This document shows, in pieces, positions 6,832-12,631 of a DNA stretch of 12,631 nt (its first letter is position 1; every line of letters begins with the position of its first letter). A program made the translations under genes and the position numbers. This stretch comes from Bacteroidota bacterium. Lineage in GTDB: Bacteria > Bacteroidota > Ignavibacteria > UBA10030 > SZUA-254. The DNA is taken from positions 1-12,631 of the forward strand of contig SCUC01000020.1 of NCBI GenBank assembly GCA_004322375.1, in the 5' to 3' direction. The notes under the pieces are model-generated. The model saw nothing but the letters and a program-made list of their open reading frames with translations, searched no databases and was not told where the DNA came from.

Positions 6832-9800
6832 CTATTTAAGAAGCACCATCTTTTTGACATCAAAGAATATCTGCCCGCGACTTTCTTCGGTTTCCGATTC
6901 TGTTGCCTCGACAGTAATGCGATAGAAATATATTCCGGAAGGAAGCCCATTGGCATTAAATGCAATTTCAGAAATTCCTGCCTCTGTTTCTTCATGATTT
7001 AACAGGGTAGCTACTTCCTGACCTAACGTATTAAATACTTTCAGAGTAACGTATCCATTTACAGGCACTTCGTATGTAATCATTGTCGTAGGATTAAACG
7101 GATTGGGATAATTTTGATGTAATCCAAATTCCACAGGAGCAGTTTCTTCACCAGAGAATTCCTCATTGTCTATCTCATTGGTTTGTCCTGTAAACGAAGT
7201 GGAAGTGTCGTTAAGCATTTCTTCACTGTCTGTGAGTATTTTAATCTGGCCTTTATCTCCTACAACAGCTGCATATCCGTCCGACGTAAAATCAATCGCA
7301 TAGAGAGAAGGTTCCTTAGATTTTGTGCCGGGGTCTAAAGAGCTACTCTTCGTTAATGACGCTTTGCCGGCAAAGGTTTGCCAGCTAGAGCCCCCGTCAA
7401 CTGTTAAGAGTACAAGCCCGTCTTTTCCGCAAACTATGCCAGGACAATCTGAGTTATCTTTTGGAGGAGCGTCTTCTTTCTTGCCAAAATGCACAGCATT
7501 CAAATCATTTGTAACACCGCTCGGAAACTGGGTCCAGTTGAGACCGCCATCCGTTGTTTTTATCATAGTTCCTTTGTTTCCAACTGCCCAGGCAGTCGTT
7601 GAATCAAGAAAGCTGATTCCCTTAATGTCATTTTTGGTGCCACTAAGTTGGGTTACAAACGTTGAGCCGCCATCCGTTGTTTTTAGGATGCACCCTTTTG
7701 TTCCAACTGCCCACCCCGTTGTAGCGTTGACAAATTCAATATCTTCAATATTGTTTTTGACGCTCGTTGTAACAGTTGTCCAGGAGATGCCGCCATCGGT
7801 TGTTTTGTACATTAGCCCGCTCTTTCCTGCCGCCAATACGTTCGAGTTATCGAATGCATTAACAGTGTAGAGAGCGGCTTTAATAGTTGAAACGACTTGT
7901 GTCCATGTTGTTCCGCCATCGGTCGTTTTCAGGATAATGCCCTTTTCGCCAACAATCCAACCATTAAGGCTGTCGGAAAAATCAACATCATTAAAGCTAA
8001 GTTTTGGGAATGAGGAGTTCAACGTCCAGTTCTTGCCGCCATCAGTTGTAGAAAGCAGAGCGCCTTTGGGTCCTACCGCAGTACCGCCGCCGCCGGGACG
8101 CAACTTCACGGCATACAATTTTTTAACGCTTGGGTCAGAGGCTACATTTATGAAATTAAGTTGACCGGTCATTATAATTGAAACGTTTTGCGCGCCTCCT
8201 GAAAGTGTGCCCTTATGTGAGATTTCCACTGTACCCGACTTAATGTAAAAAATCGCGCCGCCAGTTGGTCCAAATGCCTGTTCCACATTATCACGAATGT
8301 TATCGCCTGTGGTAGCGGCAGATGAAGGCGAGGATGGGTTGAGAACCCATGGTTGTGTGGTGGTAAGCCCTTCTTTAATACGCATGTCAAGGTCGTTTAC
8401 TAACATGATATTTGTTGGGTCAAGAGTTGCGGCAGGCGGTGTTCCGGCGGGGTCAGTCCAGCACATGGTTGCTTTTACTTTTGAACCAGCGAACCTCAAA
8501 TAACCTAATTTAATTGTCCCACCCTGCGATAATTTCCTCTCGAACATATAGGGCGGGGCATTTTTATGCGCGCGCATTATCTGAGCTGCATTTTTTGTAT
8601 TCATCAGCCCCCAGCCATATTCATAGTCTGGTCCAGTATTTAGACCCGCTTCATTTGCGGAGTGAATAAGCAACGCTTTCCAGGTGGATGACCAAAGTTT
8701 CGCTGTGCCATTGAGTTTTTTTTGAAGTTGTTGGAGCAATCCAAGAGAGCCTGTAACAGTGGGAGACGCCATGGACGTACCTGAGGCAAAGGTATAGTAA
8801 TTACCTTCAGCTCCATCATTATTGAGTAAGTTATTATTATGCGCAGTTGTAGAGTATAATCGATATCCATTGGCTACAATATCCGGCTTTATTCTACCAT
8901 CATCTGTAGGTCCCCAACTACTGAACAAAGTCATCACCGGTGGTTGACTTGCGGGATTCGATAAATCTTCAACCGCGCCTACCATGAGAATATTTTTTGC
9001 TACTCCATCGCCGGGAAGACAATCGTAACCGTTAGTTCCTCCGTTTTTAATGTGAGTATCCGTGAAGGGCCCACTGGCCGTGTTGCCAGCTAAGTGATAA
9101 TGACTTGTACCCGCATTCGGTCCTCTGCCACGATCGTTTCCTGCCGCCTTTACTACAAGGTGATAGGGGGCCAGCGCTGCAAAATTATCGAAATTTTTTG
9201 CCTCAGGAAAGTACCTTCCATATTTATCATCTTCACTGTCAAAACCATCTAACCATCCCCAAAATGTTGGCCCATCTTTAGTGAATTTAAATTTTGTCCA
9301 TCCAGCCATAATGCCATACGAGTGGTTAGAAAAGATTAAATCCTTCGAGGCAGCAGTAGAAAGCTCAGAAATGTTATTATTCCAATCATAAGATTGGATT
9401 GACCCTTGATAGGACATACCTTTGACAAGGAGATCGGTTCCGTTTGCTATCATTGTTCCTGCGACATGGGTTGAGTGGTCGCTATAATAATTATTAATTG
9501 TTCCAACATCAGGACCATCAACCGCACGTCCGGAGCTGAACTCGGGATGATCAAATTTGACCTTTGCTTGGTCCCAAACGCCAAGCTTGACGCCCGTGCC
9601 TGTTAAATTGTAATTGTAATTAGGAAGCTGACCGGGCCACAAAAGATTAGTGGAAATAGTTGTCGCCGCCTCTACGTTAGTTGTTTTGAAATAAATAGGG
9701 ATACTATCCTGCATACGCTGTAGCTCGGCTGAGACGGTTTCCGTCGAGTCGGATACTGTAAATGTTATAGGCAACCCGTTAGCTGTTGCTACAGATTCAG

Positions 9801-9951
9801 CTTGCGCTCTGTTTGCCCGCCAGAGTGTGTTTTGCTCTTTGGCAAATTTCTTTAACTCTCTTTTTATAAAACTCTGGTTATCAACCCCTTGTGCATTAGC
9901 GGCTGTGATTGAGCACAGAATAAGCGCTGTTATTAAAAAATATTTCATCAT
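6832..9951 (-). CDS. Secreted subtilisin-like (S8) protease with YCF48-type propeller and T9SS sorting domain (1039 aa)
   Basis: This is a predicted exported serine endopeptidase. Residues 1-21 are a signal peptide (cleavage near ANA/QG). Residues 25-100 look like a short propeptide. The S8 domain spans about 117-460 with a full triad: Asp127 in LGVWDQ, His162 in STHVAGT, Ser393 in ASGTSMASP, plus oxyanion Asn272 in KAAGND. Residues 470-600 form the beta-sandwich often found after such proteases, with NDLDMRI. Residues 605-905 are a YCF48/BNR-like propeller. Its TTDGG..W motifs have Asp at 637, 678, 719, 760 and 801, exactly 41 residues apart, and at 852 after a 10-residue insertion. An acidic linker leads to the type A sorting domain (940-1039, NYPNPFNPTT to KKMVLLK). 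The propeller may bind protein partners or substrate; that is inference. The ATG-ATG start has AGGAG 6-7 bases upstream. Promoter copy 3 and the terminator at 6751-6782 make it a single-gene transcript. Confidence 0.95.
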   Translation of the reverse strand: MMKYFLITALILCSITAANAQGVDNQSFIKRELKKFAKEQNTLWRANRAQAESVATANGLPITFTVSDSTETVSAELQRMQDSIPIYFKTTNVEAATTISTNLLWPGQLPNYNYNLTGTGVKLGVWDQAKVKFDHPEFSSGRAVDGPDVGTINNYYSDHSTHVAGTMIANGTDLLVKGMSYQGSIQSYDWNNNISELSTAASKDLIFSNHSYGIMAGWTKFKFTKDGPTFWGWLDGFDSEDDKYGRYFPEAKNFDNFAALAPYHLVVKAAGNDRGRGPNAGTSHYHLAGNTASGPFTDTHIKNGGTNGYDCLPGDGVAKNILMVGAVEDLSNPASQPPVMTLFSSWGPTDDGRIKPDIVANGYRLYSTTAHNNNLLNNDGAEGNYYTFASGTSMASPTVTGSLGLLQQLQKKLNGTAKLWSSTWKALLIHSANEAGLNTGPDYEYGWGLMNTKNAAQIMRAHKNAPPYMFERKLSQGGTIKLGYLRFAGSKVKATMCWTDPAGTPPAATLDPTNIMLVNDLDMRIKEGLTTTQPWVLNPSSPSSAATTGDNIRDNVEQAFGPTGGAIFYIKSGTVEISHKGTLSGGAQNVSIIMTGQLNFINVASDPSVKKLYAVKLRPGGGGTAVGPKGALLSTTDGGKNWTLNSSFPKLSFNDVDFSDSLNGWIVGEKGIILKTTDGGTTWTQVVSTIKAALYTVNAFDNSNVLAAGKSGLMYKTTDGGISWTTVTTSVKNNIEDIEFVNATTGWAVGTKGCILKTTDGGSTFVTQLSGTKNDIKGISFLDSTTAWAVGNKGTMIKTTDGGLNWTQFPSGVTNDLNAVHFGKKEDAPPKDNSDCPGIVCGKDGLVLLTVDGGSSWQTFAGKASLTKSSSLDPGTKSKEPSLYAIDFTSDGYAAVVGDKGQIKILTDSEEMLNDTSTSFTGQTNEIDNEEFSGEETAPVEFGLHQNYPNPFNPTTMITYEVPVNGYVTLKVFNTLGQEVATLLNHEETEAGISEIAFNANGLPSGIYFYRITVEATESETEESRGQIFFDVKKMVLLK
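7237..8139 (-). repeat. Internal 123-bp coding repeats of the YCF48-like propeller
   Basis: Within the protease gene at least five blades repeat at 123 bp (41 codons), and a sixth is offset by 30 bp. The plus strand shows CCGCCATC-(C/G)-GTTGTTTT or close variants near 7541, 7664, 7787 and 7913. The DNA similarity is highest at the TTDGG codons, so this region could expand or shrink by recombination. Confidence 0.8.
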
Positions 9952-9953
9952 GT

Positions 9954-10020
9954 GGTACTCCTATATTGATAATAATGGTGAAGTAATGAGTTATGGGATA
10001 AGATACAATAAGGGAGTACC
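9954..10020 (-). promoter_or_regulatory. Inverted repeat that could pair the protease ribosome site
   Basis: GGTACTCC (10020-10013 on the minus strand) is perfectly complementary to GGAGTACC (9961-9954), which contains the AGGAG ribosome site of the protease gene. The upstream arm lies before the predicted RNA start (about 9993), so it could act only in a longer transcript, for example read-through from the regulator gene. An 8-bp match may be chance. Confidence 0.25.
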
Positions 10021-10068
10021 ATGCGGTATCAGGTAAACACCTGATTTTTAAAGGAAAAACTACTGAGA
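10000..10068 (-). promoter_or_regulatory. Promoter with conserved palindromic element, copy 3
   Basis: The element at 10028-10068 is identical to copy 2 over 41 bp. Palindrome ATCAGGT-AAAC-ACCTGAT is at 10028-10045. The TATCTT box (10005-10000) again sits 22 bp downstream on the minus strand, giving an RNA start near 9993 and a 42-nt leader before the protease ATG. That leader shares ACCATT-ATTAT-CA with the leader of the giant gene. Confidence 0.75.
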
Positions 10069-10080
10069 CACGGGTAGGGC

Positions 10081-10128
10081 GTAGGTAAATAACGACTGAA
10101 GTAAAGGAGGGTTGGAAGTAAAAGGGAG
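10081..10128. repeat. Intergenic repeat block 2, copy B
   Basis: This is the partner of 6713-6759, about 80% identical and in the same orientation relative to the neighbouring promoter element. No matching block is found next to element copy 1, where the small gene occupies that position. Confidence 0.6.
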
Positions 10129-10233
10129 AAATGGAAGAGCGGAGAGCAGTGAGCAGTACGACACAACTTAATGACCAATAACAAATGCCAAATGTTCCCC
10201 TCGTGGTAGCTATGACGATACATTTTTAAAAAT

Positions 10234-10881
10234 TTATAGCTCAGTCATCCCTTCCCGTATTGCGTATTTTGTTAATTCAGCGATAGTATGAAGATTGAGC
10301 TTATCCATAATATGCTGGCGGTGAGTTTCTACCGTTTTGATGCCAATATTGAGGATATCCGCGATTTCCTTGTTCGATTTTCCTTCCGCGATGAGCTTGA
10401 TAACCTGTCGTTCTGCGGGAGTTAAGTTTATCGGCTGTTGACTGCTTACTGGCTTTAATTGTTCCAGCGATGTTTTGATGATGTTGCCGCCAACTGTCGG
10501 GCTAATAAATGTTTTTCCCAGCAGAACAGAATCAATAGCGTTCGCGATATCTCTGAACGAAGAATCTTTCAGGACGTAAGCCGATGCCCCCGCTTGCAGC
10601 ATTTCGAGAACGCGTCGTTCATCGGTGTGCATTGAAAGAGCGATGATTTTAATTAACGGAAACTCCAATTTTATTTGCCGCGTCGCTTCGATTCCGTTTA
10701 TATCGGGCATGGAAACGTCCATGATGACGATGTTCGGAGAACGTTCACGCGTCAGCCGCATTGCCTCGCTGCCATTTTCCGCTTCGGCAATCACGTCGCC
10801 GATTTTTTTTTCTTCCAGTAATTTGCGCAGTCCTTCGCGCATCAATTGATGGTCGTCCGCTAAGAGAATTTGTGGTTTCAT
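10234..10881 (-). CDS. NarL/LuxR-family response regulator (215 aa)
   Basis: This is a cytoplasmic two-component transcription factor. The receiver domain (1-120) has the acidic pair Asp9-Asp10 (LLADDH), phospho-acceptor Asp55 (IVIMDVSMPD), switch Ser83 (ALSMH) and Lys105 (YVLKD). The LuxR-type helix-turn-helix is at 152-208, beginning LTPAERQVIKLIAEGKSNKEI, with recognition helix IKTVETHRQHIMDKL. The length is typical of the family and nothing is missing. No clear ribosome site precedes the ATG (AACAAACTT). The sensor kinase gene ends 110 bp upstream on the same strand, and its HisKA_3 type is the usual partner of NarL-type regulators. The next genes downstream carry a shared palindromic promoter element, so they are natural candidate targets; that is inference. 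The regulator's own upstream gap lacks the element. Confidence 0.95.
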   Translation of the reverse strand: MKPQILLADDHQLMREGLRKLLEEKKIGDVIAEAENGSEAMRLTRERSPNIVIMDVSMPDINGIEATRQIKLEFPLIKIIALSMHTDERRVLEMLQAGASAYVLKDSSFRDIANAIDSVLLGKTFISPTVGGNIIKTSLEQLKPVSSQQPINLTPAERQVIKLIAEGKSNKEIADILNIGIKTVETHRQHIMDKLNLHTIAELTKYAIREGMTEL

Positions 10882-10991
10882 AAGTTTGTTTGATGAAAAA
10901 TGTGAGTAATCAGTAGTCAGTGGCCAGTGGTCAGCTTACAGCCCGTAGGGTAGTCATTAATTAGTTTATGATGGAGAACAAACAATAGTTA
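10882..10991. other. Kinase-regulator gap with short heptamer repeats
   Basis: This 110-bp gap holds three tandem degenerate heptamers, CAGTAGT CAGTGGC CAGTGGT, followed by CAG (10911-10934). I see no terminator, no copy of the palindromic element and no strong promoter. Co-transcription of kinase and regulator is likely but not certain. Confidence 0.5.
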
Positions 10992-12631
10992 TCATGCAAG
11001 TATTGGAACCGAAAGTCGTACCGTTGTTCCTTGCGCCGGTTGTGAATCAATTTCAAGTAACCCGCCGATATAGGATACCTGCTGCCGCATATTAAAGAGT
11101 CCGAAACCGCTGCCTTGCCGGGATTTTTCTTCGAGGAGAGCGTTATCAAACCCAACCCCGTTATCCGTTACCACGAGTAAAAGTTTCTCTTCGTTCACGG
11201 ACAATGTAATCTTAATATTTGTCGCTTTCGCATGCTTGACGATATTTAAAAGCAGTTCCCGGACACAATTAAAAACAATGCTGCCAACATCATCTTTTAG
11301 CGATAAACCGGAGGTTGAATTATTGAATGTAACCGAAAGGGAATGCTGTTCTCGTAATTTTTGGACCAGCCATTCGATTGCCGCCGCTATGCCAAACTCG
11401 TACAGCACCGGAGGACAAAGATCGAATGTTGCCGTTCGTGTATTGGCAATTGTTTCATCAACAAGCTTAAAGACATCGTCCATCTCCTTCTTTATCTGAG
11501 CGGGACCCTTATTTACCTCTTCAAGCATCTGGAGTTTCATTTTTACGAGCGCGAGCGTTTGCCCGATAACGTCATGGAGAAATTGCGCGAGCCGGCGGCG
11601 TTCGCGTTGCTCGGTTAATGTCAATTCAGCAGAGAGCTTGCGAAATTCACCTTCACGTATTTTTCGCTCGGTGATATCGCGAGCCGCGCCGTACATATAT
11701 TCTACCCGCGTATGTTCACTATTCCAAAGAGGAGATACTTCGTTTAACAACCATCGCATCGTACCATCTTTCTTAAAAATGCGCACTTCATAGTTGACTG
11801 TATTTCCCTTCAACGATTCTTGAATCCCGTTGACGATAATAGGTATATCGTCAGGATGTACAAAATTTTCGATAAAATCATACGTTTGCGATTCAACAGG
11901 CGTATATCCTGTGAGCTTTGTAAATGATTCTGTCAGCCAAACCGGAATGAATTTTCCGTCAGGCTCTACCCGGTCTAAATAAGCATAATCGGACATTAAT
12001 TCTGCTACCATACGATAGCGTTCTTCGCTTACCCGTAGGGATTCTTCAACTCTTTTTCTACCGGTAATATCTCTTGCGGCTCCATAAATATACGTTACCC
12101 GTCCTTTCTGAGAGTCCCAAACGGGTCGCGCCTCATGCTCCAGCCAAAGCAGGCTTCCGCTTTTTGTTATAACACGTCCCGTATGGCGTATCGAATTTCC
12201 CTGTAATAGCTGCTGCATATGTTCAATATTTTCTTGTAGATCATCCGGGTAAATATACCGCATAACAAAATCAGGGGTTTGCGCATCTTCCAACGTATAG
12301 CCCGTGAGGCGATAGAACGAATCTGTTATCCAGAGTATCGTCCACTTCCCGTCTTCCTCAACACGATCAAGATAGGCATAATCGGAAATCATCTCGGTAA
12401 TGATACGAAATCGTTCTTCGCTATCGCGTAACGATTCTTCCGAGTGTTTCCGTTCAGTAATATCGAATGCCGAGGCAATAGTTGCAATTTCTCCCTGAAA
12501 TTTGATACGCGCGGCAGTAACGTCAATCCATTTGTCCTGCCCTTGCTTCGTTTGTATTTTGCATTCGAAGCGACGCTGAACATTTGTTTGCTGCAGCCAA
12601 TCATGGAGAAACGCTTGCACTTCGTTCAGGC
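10992..12631 (-). CDS. PAS-domain sensor histidine kinase, HisKA_3 type, 5' end outside the window
   Basis: The reading frame stays open to the window edge without a credible start, so the N-terminus is missing. Residue numbers here count from the GTG codon at 12620. Residues 1-57 are the end of a first PAS domain (SAFDITERK). Residues 69-190 and 199-320 are two very similar PAS-PAC units, both containing SDYAYLDRVE.DGK, LTGYT and YGAARDIT, 130 residues apart. Residues 325-410 form the HisKA_3 dimerisation domain with phospho-acceptor His349 in RRRLAQFLHDVIGQTL. The HATPase domain (about 430-541) has Asn459 in the N-box, DNGVGFD at 486-492 and GSGFGLFNMRQQV at 503-515. No membrane segment is visible in the part present, so the sensor may be cytoplasmic or anchored by its missing N-terminus. 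The signal is unknown. The likely partner is the response regulator encoded 110 bp downstream. Confidence 0.93.
   Translation of the reverse strand, partial: LNEVQAFLHDWLQQTNVQRRFECKIQTKQGQDKWIDVTAARIKFQGEIATIASAFDITERKHSEESLRDSEERFRIITEMISDYAYLDRVEEDGKWTILWITDSFYRLTGYTLEDAQTPDFVMRYIYPDDLQENIEHMQQLLQGNSIRHTGRVITKSGSLLWLEHEARPVWDSQKGRVTYIYGAARDITGRKRVEESLRVSEERYRMVAELMSDYAYLDRVEPDGKFIPVWLTESFTKLTGYTPVESQTYDFIENFVHPDDIPIIVNGIQESLKGNTVNYEVRIFKKDGTMRWLLNEVSPLWNSEHTRVEYMYGAARDITERKIREGEFRKLSAELTLTEQRERRRLAQFLHDVIGQTLALVKMKLQMLEEVNKGPAQIKKEMDDVFKLVDETIANTRTATFDLCPPVLYEFGIAAAIEWLVQKLREQHSLSVTFNNSTSGLSLKDDVGSIVFNCVRELLLNIVKHAKATNIKITLSVNEEKLLLVVTDNGVGFDNALLEEKSRQGSGFGLFNMRQQVSYIGGLLEIDSQPAQGTTVRLSVPILA

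Larger units (their letters stand above)
9952..10233. other. Intergenic region between regulator and protease genes
   Basis: This 282-bp gap holds the protease leader with its ribosome site, promoter element copy 3 (10000-10068), repeat block 2 copy B (10081-10128), and about 100 bp with nothing recognisable. No clear terminator follows the regulator gene; a small AGCTAT/ATAGCT inverted repeat (10208-10241) around an A/T-rich core is the only candidate and overlaps the stop codon. Confidence 0.6.

Noticed and set aside
7325..7870. A 181-residue open frame on the plus strand
   Set aside because: It is antisense to the propeller repeats of the protease and owes its length to the repeated codons; the product resembles no family and has no ribosome site of note.
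6210..10067. Three near-identical 40-bp repeats as a CRISPR array
   Set aside because: They lie hundreds to thousands of bases apart with genes between them and no regular spacers, and no cas gene is present.
10029..10223. A 64-residue minus-strand open frame between regulator and protease genes
   Set aside because: It runs through promoter element copy 3 and repeat block 2, and its composition is not protein-like.
10208..10241. AGCTAT/ATAGCT inverted repeat as terminator of the regulator gene
   Set aside because: The 6-bp arms are weak, overlap the stop codon and have no T run after them on the minus strand.
1..12631. tRNA, rRNA, riboswitch, insertion sequence or phage genes
   Set aside because: I saw no cloverleaf, conserved RNA core, transposase or integrase motif on either strand.

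Overview
The window looks like a chromosomal segment of a Gram-negative bacterium of the Bacteroidota/Chlorobiota (FCB) group, most likely an Ignavibacteria- or Chlorobi-like lineage. The main evidence is the C-terminal sorting domain of the type IX secretion system (T9SS), with the NYPNPFNPTT opening and KKM-x-L-x-K ending favoured in those lineages. It appears on both large proteins and, in altered form, twice more. The genus cannot be told from the sequence. Every supported gene lies on the minus strand.

Layout from right to left, in transcription order. At the right edge is a PAS-rich sensor histidine kinase, cut by the window edge (10992-12631). It is followed by a NarL/LuxR-type response regulator (10234-10881). 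Next come a secreted subtilisin-like protease fused to a YCF48-like propeller and a sorting domain (6832-9951), a very small gene that is little more than a sorting domain (about 6250-6522), and a 1915-residue secreted mosaic protein with a sorting domain (383-6130). At the left edge is a decayed sorting-domain remnant (about 37-237). Strong intrinsic terminators follow the protease gene (6751-6782) and the giant gene (323-367).

The most interesting signal is in the gaps. A 40-bp sequence occurs three times, at 6210-6249, 6647-6686 and 10028-10067, each upstream of one of the three sorting-domain genes. It contains the palindrome ATCAGGT-N4-ACCTGAT and, at its other end, a CTCAGTAG-TTTTTCC block. 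In all three cases a TAT(C/T)TT box lies exactly 22 bp downstream of the palindrome on the minus strand, although the intervening sequence is not conserved. This looks like one activator-dependent promoter used three times, with the palindrome where a -35 box would be. The adjacent kinase/regulator pair is the obvious candidate controller, which would make the window a small regulon of co-controlled T9SS cargo. The promoter architecture is seen directly; the link to this regulator is inference.

A working model: the sensor detects an unknown signal through its PAS domains, phosphorylates the regulator, and the regulator switches on the protease and the giant adhesin-like protein. Both would be exported by Sec and then by T9SS.
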